DNA of 64,000 bases from Pantoea allii (GTDB lineage Bacteria; Pseudomonadota; Gammaproteobacteria; Enterobacterales; Enterobacteriaceae): the NCBI RefSeq assembly GCF_002307475.1, contig NZ_NTMH01000040.1:496001-560000 (forward strand). Direction: 5' to 3'. Positions 29,167-38,980 of this stretch are shown one piece after another (position 1 is the stretch's first letter; each line of letters opens with the position of its first letter). The notes beneath the pieces are model-generated. The model was given only the letters and a program-made list of their open reading frames with translations, was not told the origin of the DNA and made no database searches. Both the position numbers and the translations under genes were made by a program.

Positions 29167-30174
29167 ATGCTAATCCCACAACCTTATTTACTTTTTCTTG
29201 GTGATGTTACCGATCCACTCGCGGCGAAAACGGCGCGCGGTATTCATATCTGGCGGCCGGAACAGTGCGTTGGCGAAATTAAACTGCCGGGCTGCACTGT
29301 CAGCCTGGGTCTGGATGAGCTCGACATCCCCCGCGCCAAAGCGCGCGGCGCAAAAACCCTGGTGCTGGGTACCGCCAACGCAGGAGGTTATCTGCCAGAA
29401 CACTGGCTGGCGACGGTTAAAAGTGCCATCGAAGCGGGCATGAACGTTGCCAGTGGATTACATCATCGTCTGGTGGACGAACCTGAACTGGTAACGCTTG
29501 CAAAGACGTTTGGTGTGGAGCTTTTTGACTTACGTCATATGCGTCCGAAGCTCAATGTGGGGAGCGGTAAGAAGCGCACGGGTAAACGGATACTCACGGT
29601 GGGGACGGACTGTTCAGTGGGCAAAATGTACACCTCACTGGCGCTGGAAGCGGCGATGCGCGAGCGCGGAATGAAAGCAGATTTTCGCGCTACGGGGCAG
29701 ACCGGCATTCTGGTTGCGGGCGAAGGGATTGCGGTGGATGCGGTTATCGCTGATTTTATTGCCGGTGCGGCGGAAGCGCTGTCCCCGGCTAATGATGATG
29801 ACCACTGGGACATCGTTGAAGGCCAGGGTTCGCTGTTCCATCCCTCTTATGCGGGCGTCAGTATGGGACTCATGCACGGTGCACAACCGCACTGGCTGGT
29901 CATGTGTCATGAAATGGGTCGCCCCCATATGCGCCATTTGCCCCATCAGCCCATGGTCAGCCTGAAAGCGTGCGTTGAAGCCAATCTGCGTGCCGCGCAG
30001 GTGACCAGTGAGTCTGTCCAGCTGGCTGGCTTTGCCATTAACACCTCTAATTACCCTGAAAAAGAAGCGCGTGCCTATTGCGCCGAAATCAGCGCCGAGT
30101 TTGGTTTACCGGCAACGGACCCGGTGCGTTTTGGTATTGACGAGATCGCCGCGCTGCTGCAGGAGCGTGGTTGA
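29167..30174 (+). CDS. dgcN: DgcN-type D-glutamate N-acetyltransferase (DUF1611)
   Basis: 335 residues from ATG 29167; an in-frame TTG 21 bp upstream is less likely. DUF1611 architecture: an N-terminal Rossmann-like part (LFLGDVTDPLAAKTARGI), then a P-loop ILTVGTDCSVGKMYTSLALE and the conserved GQGSLFHPSYAGVSMGLMHG. In marine gammaproteobacteria DgcN acetylates D-glutamate and DgcA then racemises N-acetyl-D-glutamate to the L form. The next gene is a DgcA-type epimerase starting 1 bp after this stop, so the pair is intact here. Acceptor substrate in this organism is inferred, not shown. Confidence 0.8.
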   Translation: MLIPQPYLLFLGDVTDPLAAKTARGIHIWRPEQCVGEIKLPGCTVSLGLDELDIPRAKARGAKTLVLGTANAGGYLPEHWLATVKSAIEAGMNVASGLHHRLVDEPELVTLAKTFGVELFDLRHMRPKLNVGSGKKRTGKRILTVGTDCSVGKMYTSLALEAAMRERGMKADFRATGQTGILVAGEGIAVDAVIADFIAGAAEALSPANDDDHWDIVEGQGSLFHPSYAGVSMGLMHGAQPHWLVMCHEMGRPHMRHLPHQPMVSLKACVEANLRAAQVTSESVQLAGFAINTSNYPEKEARAYCAEISAEFGLPATDPVRFGIDEIAALLQERG

Positions 30175-30175
30175 G

Positions 30176-31141
30176 ATGAGACAGTTGCAGATTGACGTGG
30201 TAGCGCTGCCGCTGGCGCGGCCCTTTGCTATCTCGCGCGGTGTGCGTACCAGCGTAACGGTTATCCGTGTCACGCTTGAGCAAAACGGCTTCATTGGGCA
30301 AGGCGAATGTACGCCGACGGCGCGCTACGATGAGACGCCAGACAGCGTTCAGGCCGAGCTTGAAGCGGTACGCGCTGACGTTGAAGCAGGCTTGAGCCGC
30401 CACGATCTGCAACACCGTTTACCCGCCGGTTCCGCGCGCAACGTGCTGGATTGTGCGCTGTGGCGCCTGGATGCCGCACGCGCCAGTCAAACGCTGTGGC
30501 AAATCAGTGCCTGTTCTCAGCCATCGTCGGTGGTCACGGCGGAAACCCTCAGCCTCGATACCCAGGGAAATATGGCGCTGGCGGCGGCGGATGCCGTATC
30601 TCGTGGTGCCATCCTGCTCAAAATTAAACTCGGCCGTGATGCGGTGCTGGAAAAAGTGGCGGCAATTCGCGCTGCGGCACCGCGCGCCACGCTCATTATC
30701 GATGCCAACGAAGCCTGGTCAGGTATGGATTTGGAAAGCCTGCTGCTGGCGCTTCAGGCTTACAACATCGCGATGGTCGAGCAACCGCTTCCCGCCGGTC
30801 AGGATCATGACCTGCAACGTTTCCATCATCCGATTCCCGTCTGTGCTGATGAAAGTTGCCATACGCGGGAGGATATTGCCGGACTGCGTAATCGTTACGA
30901 GATGATCAACATCAAACTGGATAAGTGCGGTGGCCTGACGGAAGCGCTGGCGATGGTCGATGAAGCGCAAAAGCAGAATATGCGCATTATGGTCGGCTGC
31001 ATGCTGGGCTCATCACTGGCGATGGAAGCCGCATTGCCCGTGGCGGTCAACGCAGAGCACGTCGACTTAGATGGGCCTATTTGGCTTGCCGCCGACAGCT
31101 CTCCCTTTTTGAACTACTCCGAAGGCCGTATCTGGCTATAA
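30176..31141 (+). CDS. dgcA: DgcA / dipeptide epimerase, enolase superfamily
   Basis: 321 residues; ATG at 30176 with AGGAG upstream inside the end of dgcN. Muconate-lactonizing subgroup residues are complete: Lys149-x-Lys151 (LLKIKLG), metal ligands Asp176 (IIDANEAW), Glu202 (VEQPLP), Asp225 (CADES), and the opposite base in INIKLDKCGG. Such enzymes are either L-Ala-D/L-Glu epimerases, as E. coli YcjG, or N-acetyl-D-glutamate racemases (DgcA). The dgcN neighbour favours the second, the peptide importer and peptidases downstream fit either. Cytoplasmic. Confidence 0.88.
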   Translation: MRQLQIDVVALPLARPFAISRGVRTSVTVIRVTLEQNGFIGQGECTPTARYDETPDSVQAELEAVRADVEAGLSRHDLQHRLPAGSARNVLDCALWRLDAARASQTLWQISACSQPSSVVTAETLSLDTQGNMALAAADAVSRGAILLKIKLGRDAVLEKVAAIRAAAPRATLIIDANEAWSGMDLESLLLALQAYNIAMVEQPLPAGQDHDLQRFHHPIPVCADESCHTREDIAGLRNRYEMINIKLDKCGGLTEALAMVDEAQKQNMRIMVGCMLGSSLAMEAALPVAVNAEHVDLDGPIWLAADSSPFLNYSEGRIWL

Positions 31142-31156
31142 CGCGACGAGGCTACC

Positions 31157-33022
31157 ATGACGGACACACGACACACTTCCCCAGTTGCAGATGCCGCCTG
31201 TTCAGCACCGGTGCTTGACATTCGGGATCTCAGCGTATCATTTCGTGGGCGCAGTGGTGAGAACCAGGCACTGAAAGGCATCACTTTCGCCATTAATCCG
31301 GGAGAAATTGTCGCCGTAGTGGGTGAGAGCGGCTCCGGTAAATCAGTCACTTCGCTCGCCGTGATGGGCTTGCTGGCGAACAGCGGCCGTATCGATCGCG
31401 GCAGTATGCAGTTTCGCGATCGCGGCGGGAAAGTGCATGCGTTAGAAACACTGGATGATGCTCAGCGCCGCACGTTGCGTGGTCGTGAAATGGCGATGAT
31501 CTTTCAGGAGCCAATGACCTCGCTGAATCCGGTGCTGCGCATCGATGATCAACTCACTGAAGCCTTACGCGATCATCAACAGTACGACAAGAAACAGGCC
31601 CATGCGCGCGTGCGTGAATTGCTTCAACAGGTGCGTATCGCCGATGTGGATCGTGTGATGAAGAGCTATCCGCACGCGCTCTCCGGCGGTATGCGCCAGC
31701 GAGTGATGATTGCGCAGGCACTGGCATGTGATCCGCAACTTCTTATTGCCGATGAACCCACTACGGCGCTGGATGTTACCGTGCAGGCGCGCATTCTGCA
31801 TATTCTGCGTGATTTGCAACGCGAGAAGCAGATGGCCGTTCTGTTTATCACCCATGATATGGGCGTTGTGGCTGAAATCGCGGATCGCGTCGTAGTCATG
31901 CTGCGGGGCGAAGTGGTCGAGCAGGGCACCGTATCAGAGATTTTTGCCGCCCCGCAGCACGCGTACACCAAAGCGCTGCTGGCGGCCGTGCCGAAACTGG
32001 GCGATATGCGCGACTATGCGTGGCCGCAACGCTTTCCCCTGCTCGGTGCCCAGCATGCGGCACAAGACGAGCAGCATACCGCTCGCTACGACAGTGCGCC
32101 GCTGTTGGATGTGCGCGGGTTGAAAGTCTACTATCCCATTCGCAGCGGCATTTTCTCGACCCATACACATCATGTGCATGCGGTTGAGCAGATTGATTTC
32201 AGCCTGTGGCCGGGTGAAACCCTGGCGATCGTGGGTGAAAGCGGCTGCGGCAAATCGACCACCGGGCGTGCGCTGATGCGCCTGATCAACAGTGATGCCG
32301 AAAGCATTCACTTCGAAGGAAAGGAAATTTCGCACCTGAAAGAGGCGGCCTTCCAGCCGCTCCGCCGTGAAATTCAGATGGTGTTTCAGGACCCTTATGC
32401 CTCACTGAATCCGCGCCTGACCGTGGGGTTCACCATTGCCGAGCCGTTGCTGTTACATGGCATGGTGTCCTCGCTGGAGCAGGCTTCTTCACAAATCGAT
32501 GCGTTGCTGAAAAGTGTCGGCCTGTTGCCCGAGCACGCGCGTCGTTATCCGCACGAATTTTCTGGCGGCCAGCGCCAGCGTATCGCCATTGCCCGCGCGA
32601 TGGCGCTGAAACCGAAAGTGATTATTGCTGATGAAGCGGTATCGGCCCTTGATGTCTCGATTCAGGCACAGGTGGTCAATCTGATGATGGACCTCCAGCA
32701 GCAAACCGGCGTGGCATGGATTTTCATTTCTCACGATATGGCGGTCGTTGAGCGTATTGCCAATCGCGTGGCGGTGATGTACCTCGGCCAGATTGTGGAG
32801 CTTGGGCCGCGCCAGTCGGTATTTAATCAGCCGCAACATCCTTATACCCAACGTCTGCTGGCCTCCGTGCCGGTAGCGGACCCCGAGAACCGTCAGCCCC
32901 GTATTTTCGATGACAGCGAAATCCCTTCGCCGTTGCGAAAGGTGGGTGAAACGGTCACTAAACCCCGTTATCGGCAGGTTGCGCCCCAGCACTGGGTTGC
33001 TGACGGCATTGCATTGCGATAA
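31157..33022 (+). CDS. GsiA-like fused double ATP-binding subunit of a peptide ABC importer
   Basis: 621 residues holding two complete nucleotide-binding domains: Walker A GESGSGKS at 56-63 and GESGCGKS in the second half, signatures LSGGMRQR and FSGGQRQR, Walker B LLIADEPTTALD and VIIADEAVSALD. The single-chain layout equals E. coli GsiA (glutathione importer) rather than the separate DppD/DppF. It energises the importer formed with the binding protein and two permeases downstream. Placement behind dgcN-dgcA and before two aminopeptidases argues for D-amino-acid-containing peptides rather than glutathione (inference). Confidence 0.9.
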   Translation: MTDTRHTSPVADAACSAPVLDIRDLSVSFRGRSGENQALKGITFAINPGEIVAVVGESGSGKSVTSLAVMGLLANSGRIDRGSMQFRDRGGKVHALETLDDAQRRTLRGREMAMIFQEPMTSLNPVLRIDDQLTEALRDHQQYDKKQAHARVRELLQQVRIADVDRVMKSYPHALSGGMRQRVMIAQALACDPQLLIADEPTTALDVTVQARILHILRDLQREKQMAVLFITHDMGVVAEIADRVVVMLRGEVVEQGTVSEIFAAPQHAYTKALLAAVPKLGDMRDYAWPQRFPLLGAQHAAQDEQHTARYDSAPLLDVRGLKVYYPIRSGIFSTHTHHVHAVEQIDFSLWPGETLAIVGESGCGKSTTGRALMRLINSDAESIHFEGKEISHLKEAAFQPLRREIQMVFQDPYASLNPRLTVGFTIAEPLLLHGMVSSLEQASSQIDALLKSVGLLPEHARRYPHEFSGGQRQRIAIARAMALKPKVIIADEAVSALDVSIQAQVVNLMMDLQQQTGVAWIFISHDMAVVERIANRVAVMYLGQIVELGPRQSVFNQPQHPYTQRLLASVPVADPENRQPRIFDDSEIPSPLRKVGETVTKPRYRQVAPQHWVADGIALR

Positions 33023-33044
33023 TCCTCAACGACCAGGAGATTTT

Positions 33045-34586
33045 ATGAAAACACTGTTTCGCCGTACTTCGCTCGCCCTCGCATTGACGACGACGCTGGT
33101 CATGACTGCGCAGGCCCAGGATCTGCGTATTTCAATGTATGCCGATATTACGGGACTGGACCCGCACGATACCTCCGATAATGTCAGCTACTCGGTGCAG
33201 AGCGGCATCTTTGAGCGCCTGTTCCAGTTTGATGCCCACATGAAGCTGCAGCCCTGGCTGGCGACCGGTTATACCTCCAACGACAGTGCAACGGAATTTA
33301 CGCTGACGCTGCGTAAAGGCGTTACCTTCCAGGACGGTACGCCGTTTGATGCCGACGCCGTCAAAGCCAATCTTGATCGCCTCGCCGACCAGAAAAAAGG
33401 GCTCAAGCGCAACAGCCTGTACAAAATGATCGCCAAGGTCACGGTGTTGGCACCCGACCAGGTCAAAATCGATCTTAATCAGTCGTTTGGTGCCTTTATC
33501 AACACGCTGGCGCATCCTTCTGCGGTGATGTGGAGCCCGTCGATTCTGAAGCAGTATCCGGACGAAGCTCAACTTAGACTGCATCCGGTGGGAACCGGCC
33601 CGTTTAAATTTGTTAACTGGACACCGGGCAAAGCGGTGACGCTGGCGAAGTATGACGGTTACTGGCAGCAGGGATGGCCAAAAGTCGACCATGTCATCTT
33701 TTCACCCAGCCCGGAAGATGCCACACGGGTGGCAGCGTTAAAATCGGGTCAGGTGGATGCCATCTGGCCGTTGCCTTCCGATCTGATCGCTGCCGTGAAG
33801 CAAGACAGCAAGCTTTCGATTCAGCGCGATCCCAGCATTTATCTTTATTACATGGCGATTAACACGCAGCACAAGCCGCTGGCGGATGTTCGCGTGCGTC
33901 AGGCAATCAACTATGCAATTGACCGTAATCTGTGGCTGAAGGTGGCCTTTGCCGGTTTGGGCAAACCGGCCACATCCGCGATGCCGGAAGGGGTTCAGTT
34001 CTATCAGAAACAAACCGATCCGGATTACCACTATGCACCGGACAAGGCCAAAGCGTTGCTGAAAGCGGCGGGCTATCCTGATGGCCTGGACCTTAAGCTC
34101 TGGGTCACCAATGCCACGGCCAGCGTGCGCGCCGCTCAGGTGCTGAAAGCGCAACTGGCCACGGTGGGCATTCGTGCCACGGTGACACCAATGGATTCGG
34201 GGACGCGCAACGCTAAGCTGTGGGGCGTACAGGACCCGAAAAAGGCAGAGTTTGACCTCTATTATGGCGGCTGGTCGACGTCCACAGGCGATGCCGACTG
34301 GGCGCTGCGTCCGCTGTTTGCCACAGAATCCTGGGTGCCCACCTCGTACAATGTCTCTTATTTCAGCAATCCTGATGTCGATAAAGCGATTGCCGCCGGG
34401 CTGGCGACGGCCGATCCGGCAAAGCGTGGCATTGCCTATGCGCAAGCGCAGACGCTGTTATGGAAGGATGCACCAGTGGCCTTCCTTGGCACACCCGACA
34501 ATCTGGTTGGCAAACGCAGCACCCTGAACGGCGTTTCGATGCTGCCGGATGGCAATTTGCTCTTCACTCAGGCGTCGTTTAAATAA
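33045..34586 (+). CDS. GsiB/DppA-type periplasmic peptide-binding protein
   Basis: 513 residues from ATG 33045 with CAGGAG upstream. Sec signal peptide LFRRTSLALALTTTLVMTAQ with cleavage near AQA. SBP family 5 features: DPHDTSDNVSYSVQSGIFER, FRLxF-like LTLRKGVTFQDGTPFDADAV and DVRVRQAINYAIDRNLWL. It closely follows GsiB along its length. It captures peptides in the periplasm. A long hairpin separates it from the permease genes and probably raises its expression relative to them. Confidence 0.9.
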   Translation: MKTLFRRTSLALALTTTLVMTAQAQDLRISMYADITGLDPHDTSDNVSYSVQSGIFERLFQFDAHMKLQPWLATGYTSNDSATEFTLTLRKGVTFQDGTPFDADAVKANLDRLADQKKGLKRNSLYKMIAKVTVLAPDQVKIDLNQSFGAFINTLAHPSAVMWSPSILKQYPDEAQLRLHPVGTGPFKFVNWTPGKAVTLAKYDGYWQQGWPKVDHVIFSPSPEDATRVAALKSGQVDAIWPLPSDLIAAVKQDSKLSIQRDPSIYLYYMAINTQHKPLADVRVRQAINYAIDRNLWLKVAFAGLGKPATSAMPEGVQFYQKQTDPDYHYAPDKAKALLKAAGYPDGLDLKLWVTNATASVRAAQVLKAQLATVGIRATVTPMDSGTRNAKLWGVQDPKKAEFDLYYGGWSTSTGDADWALRPLFATESWVPTSYNVSYFSNPDVDKAIAAGLATADPAKRGIAYAQAQTLLWKDAPVAFLGTPDNLVGKRSTLNGVSMLPDGNLLFTQASFK

Positions 34587-34597
34587 GACGCGGATCG

Positions 34598-34636
34598 CCT
34601 CAGGTTCTTTGCCCTGTGCGGGCAAGGAACCTGAGG
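34598..34636 (+). repeat. Intercistronic hairpin after the binding-protein gene
   Basis: 17-bp stem with one G-T pair: arms CCTCAGGTTCTTTGCCC (34598-34614) and GGGCAAGGAACCTGAGG (34620-34636), loop TGTGC. It is followed by GTGCCCG, not a T-run. This position, between binding protein and permease, is where mRNA-stabilising or partial-termination hairpins usually sit. Confidence 0.75.
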
Positions 34637-34667
34637 GTGCCCGTCGCACCTCATTTCAAGGAATGGC

Positions 34668-35600
34668 ATGTTTGCATACATCATTCGCCGATTACTGGAG
34701 ATGATCCCGGTTTTGCTGGTGGTCTCGCTGCTGGTTTTCGGTTTTATCAAGCTGCTGCCGGGCGACCCGGCGCGCATCTACGCGGGACCGGATGCGCCCA
34801 TTGAGGCCGTCGAAGCGGCGCGACAGCATCTCGGGCTGAACGATTCTCTACCGCAGCAGTATGTCCACTGGATCGATAGCCTGTTGCATGGCGATCTGGG
34901 CACGACGTACCGAACCCAGCAACCGGTGCTGCAGGTGATTAAGCAGGGCTTCATGCCAACCCTGTGGCTGGCCTTAGCGGGTTTCGCCTGGTCCGTGATT
35001 CTCGGCCTGATACTTGGCGTGCTGGCGGCACTGAAGCGGGGTAAATGGCAAGACTGGACGCTGATGAGCATGGCGGTTGGCGGTATTTCCATGCCCGCTT
35101 TCTGGTTGGGGCTGTTGCTTATCCAGTTCGTCGCGATGCCCTTTGGGGTGTTTTCCGTCAGCGGCTTTAACAAGGCCAGCGATATTGTCCTGCCTGCCAT
35201 TACGCTGGGGGCTTCTGTGGCGGCGGTAATGGCGCGGTTTACCCGCTCGGCCTTTCTTGAAGTGGCGCAGGAAGATTACGTGCGCACCGCAAGAGCCAAG
35301 GGACTGCGTAACCGCCTGGTGACGTGGAAACATGTGATGCGCAATGCACTCATCCCGGTGATTACCATGCTGGGTTTGCAGTTCGGTTTTCTGCTGGGCG
35401 GCTCCATTGTCGTGGAAAGCGTCTTCAACTGGCCGGGGTTAGGCTGGCTGTTGATTGAGTCGATCAAGGCGCAGGATCAACCGGTCATTCAGGCGCTGGT
35501 GATGCTGTTCGTGTTCGAATTTATTGTGATTAATTTGCTGGTCGATCTGCTGTATGCGGTCGTCAATCCGGCCATTCGTCTGCGACAGGAGCCAAGATGA
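34668..35600 (+). CDS. GsiC/DppB-type peptide ABC permease
   Basis: 310 residues with six membrane segments. [20 protein letters not shown] and the cytoplasmic EAA loop [16 protein letters not shown] with [11 protein letters not shown] are family hallmarks. It overlaps the next permease gene by 4 bp (ATGA), showing translational coupling. Confidence 0.9.
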   Translation: MFAYIIRRLLEMIPVLLVVSLLVFGFIKLLPGDPARIYAGPDAPIEAVEAARQHLGLNDSLPQQYVHWIDSLLHGDLGTTYRTQQPVLQVIKQGFMPTLWLALAGFAWSVILGLILGVLAALKRGKWQDWTLMSMAVGGISMPAFWLGLLLIQFVAMPFGVFSVSGFNKASDIVLPAITLGASVAAVMARFTRSAFLEVAQEDYVRTARAKGLRNRLVTWKHVMRNALIPVITMLGLQFGFLLGGSIVVESVFNWPGLGWLLIESIKAQDQPVIQALVMLFVFEFIVINLLVDLLYAVVNPAIRLRQEPR

Positions 35601-36481
35601 GTATGCAATCGCTGACTGAAAACCCGCCTCAGGTCATCCGTTCGCCGTGGCGTGATTTCCTGCATGCCTTTGTGCGTAACCCTCTGGCGCTGGTTTCGGG
35701 CGGATTTGTGCTGCTGCTGATCCTGGTGGCGATCTTTGCCCCCTGGCTGGCACCCTGGGACCCGATGGCACCGGACTGGATGGCGTTATCGTCGCCGCCC
35801 AGCGCCGCACACTGGATGGGAACCGACGAACTGGGGCGCGACCTGCTCAGTCGCATTATCTATGGGGCGCGAATCTCACTCTATGTTGGCGTGTTGTCCG
35901 TGACGCTTGGCATGATTGTCGGGGTCGTATTGGGTTTACTGGCAGGCTATTACGGCGGTTGGGTTGATATGCTGATCATGCGTGGTGCCGACGTGTTGTT
36001 CGCGTTCCCAGGCATGTTGCTGGCCATTGCGGTGGTGGCGCTTCTTGGTACGGGCCTGAACAATGTGATTATCGCGGTCGCGGTATTTAGCGTTCCCGTG
36101 TTTGCCCGTATTGTACGTGCTTCAACGCTCTCATTAAGACAGGCTGCCTATGTTGAAGCCGTGCGCTGTGCCGGTGCACCAGACAGAATCATTATCCTGC
36201 GCCATATTCTGCCCGGCACGCTTTCCAGCGTGATTGTCTATTTCACTATGCGCATTGGCACCAGTATCCTCACCGCGGCGGGCTTAAGCTTTATTGGCCT
36301 TGGGCCGGAACCGGATGTCCCTGAATGGGGTAATATTCTGGCAATGAGCCGTAGCATGATGATGGCGGGCGCATGGCACATGAGCGTGTTTCCGGGACTG
36401 GCGATTTTTATCACCGTGCTGGCGTTTAACCTGCTCGGAGACGCGCTGCGCGACACGCTCGACCCGAAACTCAAGGGCTAA
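35597..36481 (+). CDS. GsiD/DppC-type peptide ABC permease
   Basis: 294 residues, N-terminal cytoplasmic tail then six membrane segments. [20 protein letters not shown] and the EAA loop [20 protein letters not shown], then [20 protein letters not shown], are typical of DppC/OppC. It forms the membrane channel with the preceding permease. Its stop is 2 bp before the peptidase gene, so transport and hydrolysis genes are one unit. Confidence 0.9.
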   Translation: MSMQSLTENPPQVIRSPWRDFLHAFVRNPLALVSGGFVLLLILVAIFAPWLAPWDPMAPDWMALSSPPSAAHWMGTDELGRDLLSRIIYGARISLYVGVLSVTLGMIVGVVLGLLAGYYGGWVDMLIMRGADVLFAFPGMLLAIAVVALLGTGLNNVIIAVAVFSVPVFARIVRASTLSLRQAAYVEAVRCAGAPDRIIILRHILPGTLSSVIVYFTMRIGTSILTAAGLSFIGLGPEPDVPEWGNILAMSRSMMMAGAWHMSVFPGLAIFITVLAFNLLGDALRDTLDPKLKG

Positions 36482-36483
36482 CC

Positions 36484-37527
36484 ATGGATTTTCAACGATT
36501 GCAGTGCGATCTGCTGCTGGATCGCTGGCGTAATGCGCGAACGTTAGGGCAGCCGCGCAGCGCATGTGGGCCCACCAATCGAATCAGCGATGTTGCTGGT
36601 GTGCGCGTTGGACATTACACGCTGAATGACGGAGAGAGGCAGACTGGCGTAACGGCTATCGTACCGCCGGGCGACAATCTGTTTCTCACGCCGTTGCCAT
36701 GCGGGGCCGACGTCCTGAACGGCTTTGCGAAACCGGTCGGGCTGGTCCAGGTCGAAGAGCTTGGTGTGTTGCAGACGCCGATTTTGCTCAGTAACACGCT
36801 GGCGGTGGGCACCCTGTTTACCACGCTGGTACGGGATGCCATTAGTCGTAATCCGGAGCTGGGGCGGACGTTACCCACGGTGAATCCCCTGGCGCTGGAG
36901 TGCAACGATGGCTGGCTCAATGATATCCAGGCGCTGGCCATCAGCGAGGCGATGGCGCAGGAGGCGCTGCACACGGCTGCGGCAGACTTTGCGCGCGGCA
37001 GCGTCGGTGCTGGGCGCGGAATGAGCTGTTTTAACCTTAAGGGCGGGATTGGCACGGCCTCGCGTGTTATTCCGTCGCTCAACGCAACGCTCGGGGTGCT
37101 GGTGCTGGCGAATTTTGGCACGCTTAGCGCACTCACGCTTGACGGTGTGCGGCTGGGTGAAAGGATTGCGCCGCTACTGGCGGGTGACGCACCGCAGCGT
37201 GATGCCGGTTCTGTCATTGTGATTATGGCCACGGATGCGCCGCTGGATGCGCGCCAGTTGAAGCGCATCGCGAAGCGTGCCGGTGCCGGCCTTGGACGGC
37301 TGGGCAGTTACTGGGGCCATGGATCGGGTGATATTGCGCTGGCATTTTCAACGTACCCTCTGCCGCAACCGCCGCAGGACGACACGCTGGAGCCGCTGCT
37401 TGCCGCCGCCGCCGATGCAACCGAACAGGCTGTACTGGATGCGTTGTTGAGCGCGGAGGCTGTTACCGGCTTTCGTGGTCACCATCGCCCCTCACTGACT
37501 CAGATTCTGGATAAATTAACCGCATGA
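36484..37527 (+). CDS. P1 family (DmpA-type, S58) aminopeptidase
   Basis: 347 residues. N-terminal NRISDVAGVRVGHYTL and GVTAIVPPG, mid-part LSNTLAVGTLFTTLV, GRGMSCFNLKGGIGTASRVI, and the self-processing site Gly242-Ser243 in DAGSVIVIMATDAPLD, which aligns with Gly249-Ser250 of DmpA. DmpA is an L-aminopeptidase/D-esterase, a cytoplasmic N-terminal-nucleophile-like enzyme that cuts itself into two chains. It would release N-terminal residues from imported peptides. It overlaps the next gene by 4 bp. Confidence 0.88.
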   Translation: MDFQRLQCDLLLDRWRNARTLGQPRSACGPTNRISDVAGVRVGHYTLNDGERQTGVTAIVPPGDNLFLTPLPCGADVLNGFAKPVGLVQVEELGVLQTPILLSNTLAVGTLFTTLVRDAISRNPELGRTLPTVNPLALECNDGWLNDIQALAISEAMAQEALHTAAADFARGSVGAGRGMSCFNLKGGIGTASRVIPSLNATLGVLVLANFGTLSALTLDGVRLGERIAPLLAGDAPQRDAGSVIVIMATDAPLDARQLKRIAKRAGAGLGRLGSYWGHGSGDIALAFSTYPLPQPPQDDTLEPLLAAAADATEQAVLDALLSAEAVTGFRGHHRPSLTQILDKLTA

Positions 37528-38345
37528 AAATTTTTATCTCTGCTGATATTGAAGGTATTGCGGGCGTGATGCGCCCGGAGCAATGCACGCCTGGCAACCC
37601 GGAATATCAGTTGGCCCGGGGACTGATGGAACAGGAAGTGAATGCTGCGATTGAGGGGGCGTTCGCGGGGGGCGCAACGGAGGTGGTGGTTGCCGACAGC
37701 CATGCGCAAATGACCAATCTGCGTGCGGAAAATATTGACCCGCGCGCCCGACTGGTGCAGGGCAAACCTCGCGGCCTTTCGATGGTTGAAGGGATAGAGC
37801 AGCAAACCTTCGATGGATTATTTCTGGTGGGCTATCACAGCGCGGCAGGCGAATCTGGCGTACTGGCGCACACCATTAATGGCCGTGCATTCTGGCGTAT
37901 CCATATCAATGGCCTGGTGATGGGGGAAACCGACATTTATGCCGCCGCCGCCGCCGAGCATGGCACGCCACTGTTGCTGGTCACGGGCGACGATCAGCTC
38001 CAGCACTGGATAGCAGAATTTTATCCCACGGTTGATTATGTCTGTGTAAAACGCGCTATTTCCCATACCTGCGCGGAGTCCATCAGTCCCAAAGCGGCAC
38101 AACGTGCGATATGCGCCGCTGCAAGGGCTGCGCTACAACAGCAACCTTCGGTCAGCACGACGCGCCTGACGGCACCTTATTGCATGCAGCTTCAGGCCAG
38201 CAAACCCGTATTGGCCGATCTGTTTAGCCTGATTCCGGGCGTTACGCGCATTGATGCGGTGACTGTGGAATATCAGGCGGAGCGAATGGATACGGTGATC
38301 AGCCTGCTCAGCGCGTTTTCTTATCTGGCGAGTACCCAATCGTAG
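37524..38345 (+). CDS. M55 family D-aminopeptidase (DppA type)
   Basis: 273 residues. The binuclear zinc ligands of Bacillus subtilis DppA are in place: Asp8 and Glu10 (MKIFISADIEG), His60 (VVADSHAQMTNL), His105 (FLVGYHSAAGE) and Glu135 (VMGETDIYAAAA); His116 is in VLAHTING. M55 enzymes are decameric cytoplasmic D-specific aminopeptidases acting on D-Ala-containing peptides. As the last gene of the operon it supports D-amino-acid peptide use. Start overlaps the P1 peptidase stop (ATGA). Confidence 0.92.
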   Translation: MKIFISADIEGIAGVMRPEQCTPGNPEYQLARGLMEQEVNAAIEGAFAGGATEVVVADSHAQMTNLRAENIDPRARLVQGKPRGLSMVEGIEQQTFDGLFLVGYHSAAGESGVLAHTINGRAFWRIHINGLVMGETDIYAAAAAEHGTPLLLVTGDDQLQHWIAEFYPTVDYVCVKRAISHTCAESISPKAAQRAICAAARAALQQQPSVSTTRLTAPYCMQLQASKPVLADLFSLIPGVTRIDAVTVEYQAERMDTVISLLSAFSYLASTQS

Positions 38346-38980
38346 AGAAGGATGTTCGTGACGTCAGGGCAGAGACGATGTTCGTCCCTCTGGCGCTCAC
38401 CTGGACTGTTTCCTGCAACCCCACGGTCTGGCGACCGCCAGGCCGTGCCTGCTAATCACGCGCACACGCGGATGACCGCCGGGCCAGCCACGCTGCAGCA
38501 CAACAGCGCCTGAACACCGTTGCTCCCGCCATGCGCCTTTCGTTGCACCCTCGTGGTGCGAATACCTGTCCTGCCAGATTGCCAACACGGGTGCGGTCGG
38601 CCGGGATGGGCAAAAACCGGCCCGGTCTGGCTCCCTTTCCCCATTATTTTCCGCGCATACAGGCAACATCACCCCGATCGGCAGCTAAAGGCGACAGTCA
38701 GTAGCTTCGCCAGCGTTACGGTACAATTTTTGCAATAAAGCAGGAACAGAGCAGGGATTGCCATGCCGCGATCACGACACATTTGATTGCGCGCCATCCA
38801 GGGCAGGGAACGGAGAACCGCGTAACAGAGCGCGCCGGTCCGGTTTGCCGGTAGGCCTGACGAGATAAACAATGTTACAGGTGTACACTGTGATTCAGAC
38901 ATTGGCGGTTCTGCGCGCGAACAGTTAATAAAGGCTTCTGACAACGGCCTGCGGGCAGATGAATCCACTTAGGGTAAATA
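38346..38980. other. 635-bp interval without a convincing gene
   Basis: GC-rich sequence between the peptidase operon and a LysR gene. Frames on both strands (largest 38397-38672 and 38669-38968, minus) are Cys/Arg/Pro/Trp-rich, lack ribosome sites and look like non-coding DNA. No clear terminator with T-run was seen for the operon. The last 100 bp should hold the LysR promoter. Confidence 0.45.

Noticed and set aside
34598..34636. Intrinsic terminator splitting the peptide importer operon
   Set aside because: No U-run follows the stem, and the permease genes need the same transcript; a stabilising or partial-attenuation role fits better.
38397..38968. Two adjoining minus-strand frames of 91 and 99 codons
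   Set aside because: Cys/Arg/Pro/Trp-rich translation, no ribosome site, no family; best read as GC-rich non-coding DNA.
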